64,000 bases of DNA from Granulosicoccus sp045106855 (GCA_045106855.1 JBGCFI010000008.1:95604-159603), one strand, 5' to 3'. Shown: positions 44,452 through 53,979, numbered from the stretch's first letter. Notes: generated by a model from the letters alone, not told the origin. Numbers and translations: made by a program.

Positions 44452-45174
44452 ATGTCTCATCACACAACTAACGACAGCGATGCCGAAGGCTACCGCTCTT
44501 GCCCGATCAATGGCCTGACCTTTGCGCCTGAATGGGCAGGCACTAATATCTACCTTAAAAGCCAACCTGTGGCCGACCATACCCACGAACTGTATGAAGA
44601 AGAACTGGCGATAATCAAAACAGCCGCGCAGCTGCGACGAAACACCTTCTCATCGGGTCGCAGTTGCGCGCGTGCTGTGATGTTGGAGGCCGGATTACCC
44701 ACCTGTGCCCTGCAACGATTTAACGATGGTTCGGTGCAGTGGCCGGAGGGCTTGCTGGGCAGCTTGAGCCACACCAACGAATGGGCAGTCGCGGCCATTG
44801 CTGTCACATCCATGTGCGAGGCCAAGCATATCGGGATCGATCTGGAGCGAATAAAACCGTTGGAAGAGGGTGTTATCAATCTTATCGCCACACCTGTGGA
44901 GCGTGAGGAGCTGATGGCTGCCAACTCCCCGGTCTGGCATGCTATGGCTTTGTTCAGTCTTAAAGAGAGTATCTACAAATGTCTTGCCAGAGATTTTGGT
45001 CACTTCATCGAATTTCATGATGTCGAAATCAGTCATCTGGCCAGTGGACGCCCACAGCTGAGATTCTGTCGTAAAGAGCTTGCGCAACGCTATGCCCCCG
45101 AGCTGCTAGAGCTGCGTATGGCTATAACACCCTGGCATGTTTTTACCCTGGCCTGGCTCCGTGCCCAAGGCTAA
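44452..45174 (+). CDS. 4'-phosphopantetheinyl transferase (EntD/Sfp superfamily)
   Basis: A 240-residue EntD-like enzyme that moves the 4'-phosphopantetheine arm of CoA onto acyl or peptidyl carrier proteins. FSSGRSCARAVM binds CoA phosphate, SLSHTNEWAVAAI holds the His, GIDLERI carries the Mg2+-binding Asp and Glu, and FSLKESIYKC is the catalytic Lys-Glu helix. It lies 14 bases after the PhyH-type gene on the same strand. No PKS, NRPS or fatty-acid gene is in the window, so the carrier protein must be elsewhere. Confidence 0.9.
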   Translation: MSHHTTNDSDAEGYRSCPINGLTFAPEWAGTNIYLKSQPVADHTHELYEEELAIIKTAAQLRRNTFSSGRSCARAVMLEAGLPTCALQRFNDGSVQWPEGLLGSLSHTNEWAVAAIAVTSMCEAKHIGIDLERIKPLEEGVINLIATPVEREELMAANSPVWHAMALFSLKESIYKCLARDFGHFIEFHDVEISHLASGRPQLRFCRKELAQRYAPELLELRMAITPWHVFTLAWLRAQG

Positions 45175-45408
45175 CTCTGTCCGGCCACCTCGTAATCCAG
45201 ATGGCAAGCGCTATAAACGTTACAGGGGATTGGGATGGCTTAAACAATCCGGGGCACGGATACGCAGGCGAGACCACTCTGCATAACCGTGTGCTGTACA
45301 CTAGAGGGCACCCGTAAGCCACATTCTGTCACGGCAGTTTGCGTGTATCCGATCTGGCTACGGTCCCTAATGGCCCATGGCCTCAACGATTTGCTTTAAA
45401 GGTTTCAC

Positions 45409-48036
45409 ATGCAGGACCAATACGATTTTCGCCGCACTGAGGCTGAAGTTCAGGCTTTGTGGGAGGCTAACGATGCTTTCCTGGTAACCGAAGATTCAAC
45501 CCTGCCAAAGTACTACTGCCTTTGCATGTTTCCCTATCCCAGTGGCAGTTTGCACATGGGGCATGTGCGCAATTACACCATTGGTGATGTGGTATCGCGC
45601 TATAAACGCATGCAGGGATTTAACGTGCTGCAACCTATGGGCTGGGATGCTTTCGGCTTACCGGCCGAAAATGCGGCGATCAAAAACAATACAGCGCCGG
45701 CGAAATGGACTCACAGCAATATCGCAGAGATGCGAGAGCAATTGCAAAAACTGGGTTTTGCCTACGACTGGTCCCGCGAGCTGGCTACGTGCACCCCGGA
45801 ATACTACCAATGGGAACAATGGTTCTTCACCCGATTGGTAAAGAAAGGCCTGGCCTACAAGAAAATGGCGGTAGTCAACTGGGATCCTGTTGAAGAGACC
45901 GTGCTGGCCAACGAGCAAGTAGATGCTAACGGTTGTGGGTGGCGTTCAGGTGCCAAAGTTGAGCGACGTGAAATTCCCCAGTGGTTTTTGAAGATAACGC
46001 AGTATGCAGACGAGTTACTGGAGGAGACCGACAAGCTGGACGGTTGGCCAGAGGCCGTTCGCACGCAGCAAAAAAACTGGATTGGGCGCTCGGAAGGAGT
46101 GGAGTTCGAGTTCCGGTTAGCCGGGCGGGGCGACTCCGAACTGGATATCACCGATGACGGTAAAGCCGATGGCCTCCGTGTCTACACAACGCGGCCGGAT
46201 ACAGTGGCCGGGGTAACCTACATGGCGGTTGCCGCTGAACATCCGGTAGCTCGTGCGATGGCGAAGCGCAACTCCGAAGTTGCAGACTTCATTACCCAGT
46301 GCACGAGTAACGGCACCTCGGAGGCGGTACTGGAAGCCATGGAAAAACGTGGCGTTCCCTTAGGCATTGAGGTCATTAATCCGGTGTCCGGAGATCGCGT
46401 GCCAGTCTATGTAGCTAATTTTGTCCTGATAACTTACGGAACTGGCGCTGTCATGGCAGTACCCGGGCATGATCAACGTGACTGGGAATTCGCCACCAAG
46501 TACGGCTTGCCTATCAAACAGGTTGTGCAGTCGACTACATCACCTGTCGATTGCAGTGAAGGTGCCTTCACGGATAAGGAAAACACCATCACGATCAACT
46601 CTGGTGAGTTTGACGGTCTGGATTTTGAACATGCTTTCGAGGCAACTTCCGAGCATCTGGTCAATGTTGCGAACGGGGCTCGTAAGGTCAACTATCGGTT
46701 GCGCGATTGGGGAATTTCCCGTCAGCGCTATTGGGGATGTCCAATCCCCGTTATCTACGATGAAGATGGCAATGTGCATCTCGTACCTGACGAGGATTTA
46801 CCAGTCGTTCTGCCAGAAGATGTTGCCTATTCAGGTGTTACATCACCTATCAAGGAAGACCCGGATTTTATAAATACCACCGTACCGGGTACCGATAAAC
46901 CAGGGATTCGGGAAACGGATACGTTCGATACGTTTTTCGAATCAAGTTGGTATTTTGCACGTTTTTGTAGTCCGGGTGCTCCGGCCATGGTGGATGAACG
47001 CGCAAATTACTGGCTTCCAGTGGATCAGTACATTGGTGGCGTGGAGCATGCCGTGTTGCACCTTTTGTACGCGCGCTTTTTTCACAAGTTGATGAGAGAT
47101 GTCGGACTGGTCGAATCAGATGAGCCGTTCAAGCAGTTGTTGACCCAGGGAATGGTCATAGCGGAATCTTTCTATCGGGAAGGTGATAACGGTAAAAAGG
47201 AATATTTTAATCGCCGTGAGCTTGAGATAAGCAATGATGACAAGGGGCGAATCGCAGGGGCTACGCTAATCGCTGACGGATTGCCCGTTACCGTCGGCCG
47301 TGTCGAGAAAATGTCCAAGTCAAAAAACAACGGTGTAGATCCTCTGGAGATGATTGATCGCTACGGTGCAGACACCATGCGTTTGTTCTCAATGAGTGAC
47401 ACACCCCCTCATCAGTCGCTGGAGTGGAAAGAGGGCGGCGTTGAAGGTATGCATCGTTTTTTGAAGCGTGTCTGGCGAGAACTGAGTTCTGTAGATCCAT
47501 CGTATATGCACGTGCCCTTGAATCCTTCGGCGCTTAGCGCTGATCAGAAAGCACTTCGGCGCAAGACACACGAAACTATCAGTAAGGTGACAGACGATAT
47601 AGAGAGGCGCATGACGTTCAATACTGCCATAGCCTCGATGATGGAGCTGTTCAATGAGCTTTCGCGCTTCGATGATCGAAGTGATGACGGTAAGGCTGTA
47701 GTTTTTGAAGCTAGCAGTGCATTGGTGCGTATGTTAAGCCCCTTCGTGCCACACATTGCACATGAGCTCTGGACTGGGCTTGGGTACCAGAGTGCCTTGA
47801 TTGATGAAGCCTGGCCGGAGGTCGATGAGAGCGCTCTGGTCCGCGACGAAATCGAGATGGTAGTACAGGTTAATGGTAAACGTCGTTCTTTCATAACGGT
47901 GGCGGCTGATGCTTCAAAGGACGATTGTGAAGCCAGGGCGATTGCTGATGATGGCGTACAGAAGCATATAGAAGGATTAAACGTGGTTAAAGTGATTGTG
48001 GTTCCGGAACGCTTGGTGAACATCGTTGCCAAATAA
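45409..48036 (+). CDS. leuS: Leucyl-tRNA synthetase
   Basis: An 875-residue class Ia synthetase of normal bacterial length that charges tRNA-Leu. The HIGH-type motif is HMGH at 49-52 in PYPSGSLHMGH. The CP1 editing domain carries TYGTGAVMAVPGHDQRDWEF, and KMSKS is at 634-638. The leucine-specific insertion lies before KMSKS (around residues 585-630, with KEYFNRRELEIS), and the C-terminal domain ends in PERLVNIVAK. The 234-base region upstream contains no other gene. In most gammaproteobacteria lptE follows leuS directly. Here lptE is about 5.3 kb further on. Confidence 0.97.
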   Translation: MQDQYDFRRTEAEVQALWEANDAFLVTEDSTLPKYYCLCMFPYPSGSLHMGHVRNYTIGDVVSRYKRMQGFNVLQPMGWDAFGLPAENAAIKNNTAPAKWTHSNIAEMREQLQKLGFAYDWSRELATCTPEYYQWEQWFFTRLVKKGLAYKKMAVVNWDPVEETVLANEQVDANGCGWRSGAKVERREIPQWFLKITQYADELLEETDKLDGWPEAVRTQQKNWIGRSEGVEFEFRLAGRGDSELDITDDGKADGLRVYTTRPDTVAGVTYMAVAAEHPVARAMAKRNSEVADFITQCTSNGTSEAVLEAMEKRGVPLGIEVINPVSGDRVPVYVANFVLITYGTGAVMAVPGHDQRDWEFATKYGLPIKQVVQSTTSPVDCSEGAFTDKENTITINSGEFDGLDFEHAFEATSEHLVNVANGARKVNYRLRDWGISRQRYWGCPIPVIYDEDGNVHLVPDEDLPVVLPEDVAYSGVTSPIKEDPDFINTTVPGTDKPGIRETDTFDTFFESSWYFARFCSPGAPAMVDERANYWLPVDQYIGGVEHAVLHLLYARFFHKLMRDVGLVESDEPFKQLLTQGMVIAESFYREGDNGKKEYFNRRELEISNDDKGRIAGATLIADGLPVTVGRVEKMSKSKNNGVDPLEMIDRYGADTMRLFSMSDTPPHQSLEWKEGGVEGMHRFLKRVWRELSSVDPSYMHVPLNPSALSADQKALRRKTHETISKVTDDIERRMTFNTAIASMMELFNELSRFDDRSDDGKAVVFEASSALVRMLSPFVPHIAHELWTGLGYQSALIDEAWPEVDESALVRDEIEMVVQVNGKRRSFITVAADASKDDCEARAIADDGVQKHIEGLNVVKVIVVPERLVNIVAK

Positions 48037-48105
48037 GCAGAATAAGCCAGGTCGTGATGAATTTTCTTTAAGAAAAAAGGTTGCTCAGGCGACTAAGCTT
48101 CGGTG

Positions 48106-49017
48106 ATGTCTGGTCGCCTCCTGCGCTCGCTTACAGATAACGCCTATCTGATGCTAATCATTGCACCTCTCCTGTGGGGAGGGAATGCGGTAGCGGGTCG
48201 TATGGCGACCGAGGACTGGCAACCGTTTACGCTGACATGCCTGCGCTGGTTTTGTGCCATGTTGTTGTTAACACCGTTTGCTGTCAGACCGTTGCAGCGA
48301 GATTGGCCAGTCATCAAAACGCATTGTGTTCTGCTCTTCTGTCTGGGCGCTTTTGGTATGGCTGCGTTCAACCTCACCATGTATCTGGCGCTGAATTTCA
48401 CTACTGCCATTAATGTCAGTATTGAACAGGCAGCCATGCCGGCGATGATCATGCTGGCAAATTTTTTTCTGCTCTCTCAAAAAGTGCGCATATTTCAGAT
48501 TCTTGGGCTGGTACTTACCTTATTGGGTGTGTTGTTAACAACCACGGCTGGCGAACCTGCAAGGTTTTTCTCTGAAGGCTTGAACAAAGGCGATGCAATC
48601 ATGTTGTTAGCATGCGTTTTCTACGCAGCCTATACATTCGGTCTTCGATGGAAACCCGCGATTCACTGGATGAGTTTCATGTGGGTTATTGCTGTGAGTG
48701 CTTTTGTCATGACCGTGCCGTTTGCTGGCTGGGAGTTGTCCAAGGGTCAATTTGAAATACCGTCGTTGCAGGGACAGATGGTATTGATATACGTGATTAT
48801 TTTTCCTACCATCCTGAGTCAGTTGTCATGGGCACGTGGCGTAGAGCTGATTGGTAGTAACCGCGCCGGGTTATTCATTAATCTGGTGCCTATTTTTGGC
48901 TCCATTATGGCGGTGTTGATTCTGCGCGAGCGTTTCGAGTGGTATCACCTTGTGGGTCTTTCGCTGGTCTTACTGGGGATCGGTCTTTCAGAGCGGGCGG
49001 CGGGCAAACAACGCTGA
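48106..49017 (+). CDS. DMT-family (EamA) transporter
   Basis: A 303-residue, ten-helix drug/metabolite transporter with two EamA repeats. Repeat one opens with LIIAPLLWGGNAVAGRMATEDW, and repeat two ends with the conserved ERFEWYHLVGLSLVLLGIGL helix. Such proteins export amino acids, purines or metabolites. A GTG directly before the ATG could also serve as start. The gene begins about 70 bases after leuS and converges on zwf. Confidence 0.86.
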   Translation: MSGRLLRSLTDNAYLMLIIAPLLWGGNAVAGRMATEDWQPFTLTCLRWFCAMLLLTPFAVRPLQRDWPVIKTHCVLLFCLGAFGMAAFNLTMYLALNFTTAINVSIEQAAMPAMIMLANFFLLSQKVRIFQILGLVLTLLGVLLTTTAGEPARFFSEGLNKGDAIMLLACVFYAAYTFGLRWKPAIHWMSFMWVIAVSAFVMTVPFAGWELSKGQFEIPSLQGQMVLIYVIIFPTILSQLSWARGVELIGSNRAGLFINLVPIFGSIMAVLILRERFEWYHLVGLSLVLLGIGLSERAAGKQR

Positions 49018-49020
49018 GAC

Positions 49021-49044
49021 CTGGCGGACGCATCCTTGCGCCAG
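49021..49044. terminator. Hairpin between the EamA and zwf genes
   Basis: CTGGCG (49021-49026) pairs with CGCCAG (49039-49044) around a 12-base loop in the 50-base gap between convergent genes. No T tract follows, so a terminator role is only likely by position. Confidence 0.4.
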
Positions 49045-49067
49045 ATGTTGCTCCACCCGTTTGTAAA

Positions 49068-50513
49068 TCAGGCTCGCCAGGCGCGTTCAAACGGCAATCG
49101 CCACGCTCTGGGGGCGATCAGCTGATGTATAGCATTTGGACCCCATGAACCTTGGGCATAGCGCATCACTGGCGGTGGTGATTCCAGTAACGGTGACGAT
49201 ACGTCCCATAGTTTTTCAATACCATCCGAGGTGGTAAAGAGGGTGTGATCTCCTCTCATGGCATCAAGTATCAAGCGTTCGTAAGCTTCAAGGATATCGC
49301 CGATATGCTTGTTTTCGTCCATCGCAAACTGCAAGCTGTGTTTATCGAGTTTCATGCCGGGACCGGGCCGCTTTCCATAGAATGACAGCGAAGTTCGTGA
49401 GGCATCAGACAGGTCGAAAGTGAGGTGATCGGGACCTTGCAAGCCGACACCGGAATCTCTTGGAAACATGCTTCTGGGTGGTTCGTGAAATGCGATAGAG
49501 ATAATGCGTTGCCCTTCAGCCAGACGTTTGCCTGTGCGCAGAAAGAAGGGCACGCCAGCCCAGCGCCAATTGTCAATCGTGCACTTGAGCGCAATAAACG
49601 TCTCGGTTTGTGACTCAGGATCTACGCCATCGAGTTCGCGATAGCCGTTGAACTGGCCCCGAACCGCATCCTGAGGCTCAATGCGAAGCATACTGCGAAA
49701 AACTTTGCGCTTTTCTTCGGTGATAGCCTGTGGGTCCAGCGCTACCGGAGGTTCCATGGCCACAAAAGCAAGAATCTGAAACAGGTGAGTGACCACCATG
49801 TCGCGAAAGGCACCGGTGTTTTCGTAGAAAGATGCCCGATTATCCAGGCCCAGTGTTTCGGGTACATCTATCTGTATATTGTCGATAAAGTTTCGGTTCC
49901 AGATGGGTTCGAACAAGCCGTTGGCAAAGCGAAAGGCCAGTATGTTCTGGGCAGGTTCCTTCCCCAGGAAATGATCAATTCGAAAGACTTGCTTCTCATC
50001 GAATACCTTGTGTACTTCGTTGTTGAGAAACACCGCTGATTCCAGGTCAACACCGAAAGGTTTCTCCATGACTACATGTGCGCGGTCAATCAGATTAGCT
50101 TGCCCGAGCAGCGTAACAACCGATAGCGCGGCTGTCGGTGGGACGCTCAGATAGTGAAGGCGTCGACATTCACCTTCCATCGATTGCTCCGCCTTTAGCA
50201 CCGCTTCCTCAAGCTTTTCCGGACCCGCCGCCAGCGGCAGATATTCAAGCTTTTCACTGAAGCTGTTCCAATGTTCGTCTGTGATGTCACGTGACGAAAA
50301 TTCGCTCAAGGACTCGCGGCAAAGGTTACGAAAATCTTCGGCATTCATGTCATCCAGTGAGATGCCGATTATTCTGCAATCAGGAATAAACCCTGATGTA
50401 TATAAATGGTAAAGCCCTGGTATGAGTTTACGTTTCGCCAGGTCGCCGGTAGCGCCAACAAGAACAACCACTTGTGGATGTTTAGGTCCTACTTCAGTTG
50501 CTACTTTTGCCAT
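49068..50513 (-). CDS. zwf: Glucose-6-phosphate 1-dehydrogenase
   Basis: A 481-residue enzyme oxidising glucose 6-phosphate to 6-phosphogluconolactone with NADP, the entry to the pentose-phosphate and Entner-Doudoroff routes. The nucleotide-binding GATGDLAKRKL is at 20-30, the substrate motif R178-I-D-H-F-L-G-K-E contains the essential lysine, and WRWAGVPFFLRTGKRL is conserved. The usual partners pgl and edd/eda are not adjacent. It lies downstream of an RNB ribonuclease gene in the same direction. Confidence 0.95.
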   Translation of the reverse strand: MAKVATEVGPKHPQVVVLVGATGDLAKRKLIPGLYHLYTSGFIPDCRIIGISLDDMNAEDFRNLCRESLSEFSSRDITDEHWNSFSEKLEYLPLAAGPEKLEEAVLKAEQSMEGECRRLHYLSVPPTAALSVVTLLGQANLIDRAHVVMEKPFGVDLESAVFLNNEVHKVFDEKQVFRIDHFLGKEPAQNILAFRFANGLFEPIWNRNFIDNIQIDVPETLGLDNRASFYENTGAFRDMVVTHLFQILAFVAMEPPVALDPQAITEEKRKVFRSMLRIEPQDAVRGQFNGYRELDGVDPESQTETFIALKCTIDNWRWAGVPFFLRTGKRLAEGQRIISIAFHEPPRSMFPRDSGVGLQGPDHLTFDLSDASRTSLSFYGKRPGPGMKLDKHSLQFAMDENKHIGDILEAYERLILDAMRGDHTLFTTSDGIEKLWDVSSPLLESPPPVMRYAQGSWGPNAIHQLIAPRAWRLPFERAWRA

Positions 50514-50645
50514 GTGGGTTTGTCCGGAAAAGATCGATGGGTTTTAGACGGAATGTTCACTAAACCTTTAGGCTTTGCCGCCTCATCGGTCCAGCTAGAG
50601 AATCAGACTATTTTTAATCTATTCAGATTTAAGACAGATGATATT

Positions 50646-52208
50646 TCAGATCGCTTGCACGAAGAAGATGAACCGCGCTCTGGCCGTGTCATAAGACTTG
50701 ATACGCAGCTGCACACCCTGGCCAAGTTGCCACTGCGGGCATGTTTTGTCTGCGGGTATGGCTAGTGCTTCAGTAATGATATAGCTGGTTGAGTAAGTCA
50801 TGTCGAGATCATCACGGTAGACCTTTATATCCAGTGCCATTGCGTCAAGGTTAATGTAAATCTTGTCGGCGCGCATGCCCATGATGGTTCCGGTATGCCA
50901 AGGAGTAACCTCTGCGTCCAGGTCACGGCTAAAAACACTGTGAAGCATGGCAAGCTCTATACGCTTGTCCAGCTGCCGTTGCCGTTGCCGTGCAGCGTTG
51001 GCAGAGTCGATTACCTGATCACGTAAAACATGATCAGCCGCATTGTCAAAGTGGCCGCCATTGAGTGCCTCAATTAACTCCTTATGCGTGAATATACCGA
51101 CGATTTCGCGCATCGGTGATGAAAAGCGTGCATAACTTGACGCTTTCAGCGCATGGTGCTCGCTGGGGTCGGGTGTAAACGTTGATCCTCGCTGAGCTTG
51201 CATGATCTGGCGCTGGATAGCACGCACTCGTCTTTGAAATTGAGGGTCGCCGGGCAGGGTTGCGACATACTGCGCCAGGCTCTGACCCTCCTGCCATCTC
51301 CATGGTTGAGGATCTTCAAACGTGTTTGCCAATGCGTTAAGCGTCTCTTTCAGCCGGGCCAGGTTCTTGCGTAACGGTGCCGCATGGATTCGAAAAATGG
51401 CTTGCAGCACATCGGTTACTCCTGCAAACCCCAGCAACAGCTCTGCTCCCTGTAAATTGCAGAGGAGACTGATCTGTTCATTGTAGCGTTCAGAGTGGAA
51501 GCGAGAACGAAGCGTGGCTTGCAGATGCGGTGGAGAGCCACTTACCTGAATACTGTTTTCGGTACGGTCAAATTGAATCACTCCCCGCGCATCGGCTGCT
51601 ACGATCAACTTCTCTCCCAGCTCTCTGAGTAATCGCAGGCTGGAGTGATAACTCTTCGAATCAACCTCGCTGGCATCAAGCCATTGTTGCACGCCGGAAT
51701 AGCTGAGTTTTGCATGGCTTTTAATCTTTGCGCGTACGATTTTGCAGTTCGCGACAACAGCATTTTTATCCAGCCACATCTCAAACACCAGCGAGCGTCT
51801 CAAGACGTCCGGATTCAGAGAAATCAAACCTTCCGATAGCGCGGTAGGTAACATCGGTGCCGCTAAAAGCGGCGTATAGAACGTTGTTCCTCGATGTAGC
51901 GCCTCAGAGAACAGTGCGCTGTCGGGTCTGATGTAATAGGAGGCATCTGCCAGGGCATAAAACACGTGATAGCCATCAGCGTGGGTCGTTATGTACAAGG
52001 CCTGATCAAGATCGCGTGAGTCTTCGTTATCGATAGTGACAAAAGGCAGGTGTGTCAGGTCGGTAAGTGCCGGATCATCAAGGCCGTCGTTTTCCAGCCA
52101 ATACTCAGTTTCTGACAGGCTTTGTGGCGAGTGTTCGATGCTGATATCCAATGACTGTAATGCCTCGTGAATGACATCATGCGGACTCTGGTATCTATTC
52201 GTTTTCAT
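50646..52208 (-). CDS. RNB-domain ribonuclease (RNase II/R-like)
   Basis: A 520-residue exoribonuclease-type protein, shorter than RNase II (644) and RNase R. It lacks recognisable N-terminal cold-shock domains and begins almost at once with the RNB domain (about 45-375), followed by a short S1-like C-terminus. The metal-binding cluster reads TIDNEDSRDLDQA: Asp60, Asp66 and Asp68 match three of the four RNase II aspartates, but the fourth position is Gln69. RR-AIQRQIMQAQRGS and the YARFSSPMR element that lines the active site are present. ATG 52208 is preferred over an in-frame TTG at 52229. Confidence 0.85.
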   Translation of the reverse strand: MKTNRYQSPHDVIHEALQSLDISIEHSPQSLSETEYWLENDGLDDPALTDLTHLPFVTIDNEDSRDLDQALYITTHADGYHVFYALADASYYIRPDSALFSEALHRGTTFYTPLLAAPMLPTALSEGLISLNPDVLRRSLVFEMWLDKNAVVANCKIVRAKIKSHAKLSYSGVQQWLDASEVDSKSYHSSLRLLRELGEKLIVAADARGVIQFDRTENSIQVSGSPPHLQATLRSRFHSERYNEQISLLCNLQGAELLLGFAGVTDVLQAIFRIHAAPLRKNLARLKETLNALANTFEDPQPWRWQEGQSLAQYVATLPGDPQFQRRVRAIQRQIMQAQRGSTFTPDPSEHHALKASSYARFSSPMREIVGIFTHKELIEALNGGHFDNAADHVLRDQVIDSANAARQRQRQLDKRIELAMLHSVFSRDLDAEVTPWHTGTIMGMRADKIYINLDAMALDIKVYRDDLDMTYSTSYIITEALAIPADKTCPQWQLGQGVQLRIKSYDTARARFIFFVQAI

Positions 52209-52258
52209 GACGGTATCTGGCCTACTCAATGTGGCTTAGTCGCCGGGCTTGTCACAGG

Positions 52259-52792
52259 CTAACGGTTCAGCTCAATGATGGGATCTGGACAGTACTCGCG
52301 TCTCATGCACTGATGGCAATGCTCGCCGAGATATAACTCGTCGATCCATTGCATGAGTTCGGTAAGCTGTTGTCTGTCATCAAATACAAATCCGGCTTCA
52401 AAATTCCTTTTATCCTGGTGTTTGGCTCCGAGACCTGCGCCAGTCAGGTTGGCAGAACCCACGAATGCCAGGTTGCCGTCAATGACGATCGCCTTTGTGT
52501 GTACTCTCGGGCAAAGTATGCGCTCAAATAAATCATTGTTGATCAAAGCATCGAATCGATCAAAGTCTTCTCTAAATCTCGGGCCTGGCTCCTTCGCATG
52601 AATTAGCCGGACTGCAACACCGCTTACCACCAGGTCGTTGAGAACTTCCAGTAGTGGTTGAAACCGGTTATTGACATCCATGTGCAGATCTTTGATATCG
52701 GCGGTGACAATCCACAGAAACCGCTTCGCCTCGGGTATGCAAGGTTGTACGAATTCTGTATAGATATCTCGGTTGAGCAGGAGCCGGTGCAT
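52259..52792 (-). CDS. Phospholipase D-like protein with one HKD motif
   Basis: A 177-residue protein with a single PLD half-domain: the HTKAIVIDG motif followed by FVGSANLTG. One-motif members of this superfamily (Nuc-type nucleases and related phosphodiesterases) work as homodimers. It has no signal peptide, so a cytoplasmic nuclease or phosphodiesterase is likely. Four Cys/His residues near the C-terminus (HCHQCMRREYC) might bind a metal. It lies upstream of the RNB ribonuclease in the same direction, so joint nucleic-acid processing is possible. Confidence 0.82.
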   Translation of the reverse strand: MHRLLLNRDIYTEFVQPCIPEAKRFLWIVTADIKDLHMDVNNRFQPLLEVLNDLVVSGVAVRLIHAKEPGPRFREDFDRFDALINNDLFERILCPRVHTKAIVIDGNLAFVGSANLTGAGLGAKHQDKRNFEAGFVFDDRQQLTELMQWIDELYLGEHCHQCMRREYCPDPIIELNR

Positions 52793-52914
52793 AGTGATCC
52801 GTCAAAAAACTGTTACGGTATGTTTACGCAGTGTACCCAGACGTCACAGTTTTTGCCGAAGCTGTACACTGTTATGCTTGACGCCCAGTTTATGTTCCTC
52901 AGGAGGAATGCTGC

Positions 52915-53364
52915 ATGAAAGCCATTTTATTTGCCGTTGTCGCTCTTTTTTCCATTCAAAGTGCGATGGCTCAGGAAGGTCTGGAGACTGTTGAAAGTCC
53001 TCATGATGTAGCAACGACCATCGATAATCTCACCTCGGTGCTTGAAGCCAAGGGAATGACGGTTTTTGGCAGAGTCAATCACGCCCAAAACGCTGAGAAA
53101 GCAGGATTAAGCCTGCGTCCTACAGAGGTCTTGATTTTTGGTAACCCGAAAATAGGTACACCGCTAATGAATTGCGCCCAAAGCGTGGCCCTTGATTTGC
53201 CACAGAAAATGATTGCCTGGCAGGACGAGGCAGGTGCGACTTATCTTGGCTGGAACGATCCGATGTATCTTAAAAACAGACACGGTATCGAGGGCTGTGA
53301 CGAAGTTCTTCAGAAAGTCGGTGGTGCGCTCGCTAATTTTGCCAAAGCTGCCACTAGCGAATAG
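52915..53364 (+). CDS. Periplasmic DUF302-family protein
   Basis: A 149-residue exported protein with a signal peptide (1-19, cleavage at AMA before Gln-Glu). The mature part is a DUF302 domain: TTIDNLTSVLEAKGMTVFGRVNH, PTEVLIFGNPKIGTPLM and ALDLPQKMIAWQDEAGATYLGWNDP. AGGAGG precedes the ATG, one of the best ribosome sites in the window. The domain is widespread but has no settled biochemical role. A link to copper or redox stress has been suggested for some members. Confidence 0.88.
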   Translation: MKAILFAVVALFSIQSAMAQEGLETVESPHDVATTIDNLTSVLEAKGMTVFGRVNHAQNAEKAGLSLRPTEVLIFGNPKIGTPLMNCAQSVALDLPQKMIAWQDEAGATYLGWNDPMYLKNRHGIEGCDEVLQKVGGALANFAKAATSE

Positions 53365-53370
53365 TCTGTC

Positions 53371-53979
53371 TTGATTTTTTTGTGTTTGAATTTTTTCTTG
53401 GGTCCGATTGGAACGGTCCGTAGAGGCAAACCATGTCGGAGTGGAAGCCTGTGGATCAGGTATCTGGCCCCGCTTGTTTTGTTCAGCGGTCTTATTTTCT
53501 TGTCAGCCTGTGGATTTTATCCACGCGGTAGTCTTATCACGGCTGCCGAGCTTGGCAGTATTTATGTTGACGCTGAGCGAGATTTGTCAATTGCCGAGGA
53601 AGTCAGGGAGGCGTTGATAGATTCGTCATTTGAGCTGGCTTCTAACCGCGATGATGCGGTGATCCTCCTGCGCTTGAGCAATGAGAGCGAAAGTGAGCGC
53701 GTAGTGTCAGTCACCAGTAACGGGCGCGTTAGCGAGTTGGAACTGACGCACGCAGTCAATATGCTTATTGCTGTTTCCAAAGACGGTGAAAAGCCCTTTT
53801 ATCAACCAGGGCAATCGTCAAATCGTGTAGGGGTGAACCGAGAATACACCTACGATGAGACTGGCGTTCTCGGTAAGGAGAATGAGGCCAGGATACTAAG
53901 AGATGAAATGAAGCGCGATCTTGTCAGGCAAATCATTTTGCGATCGATTGCCAGTCTTGCGCCTTCAGTACCCTCTTGA
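53371..53979 (+). CDS. lptE: LPS-assembly lipoprotein LptE-like protein
   Basis: A 202-codon frame containing a lipoprotein signal with the lipobox Leu-Ser-Ala-Cys47 followed by Gly-Phe-Tyr-Pro-Arg-Gly, the hallmark LptE start (CGFxxRG). The remainder has the LptE pattern: an early IYVDAERD strand, AINM-like VNMLIAVSKDG, NREYTYDETGVLGKENEARIL and a C-terminal basic helix. LptE forms the plug of the LptD outer-membrane LPS translocon. No ATG is available in frame. Only TTG/CTG codons precede the signal, while a well-placed ATG after AGAGG (53433) is in another frame. So the start, or a frameshift, remains unresolved. It overlaps the convergent ghrA-like gene by 15 bases. Confidence 0.75.
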   Translation: MIFLCLNFFLGPIGTVRRGKPCRSGSLWIRYLAPLVLFSGLIFLSACGFYPRGSLITAAELGSIYVDAERDLSIAEEVREALIDSSFELASNRDDAVILLRLSNESESERVVSVTSNGRVSELELTHAVNMLIAVSKDGEKPFYQPGQSSNRVGVNREYTYDETGVLGKENEARILRDEMKRDLVRQIILRSIASLAPSVPS

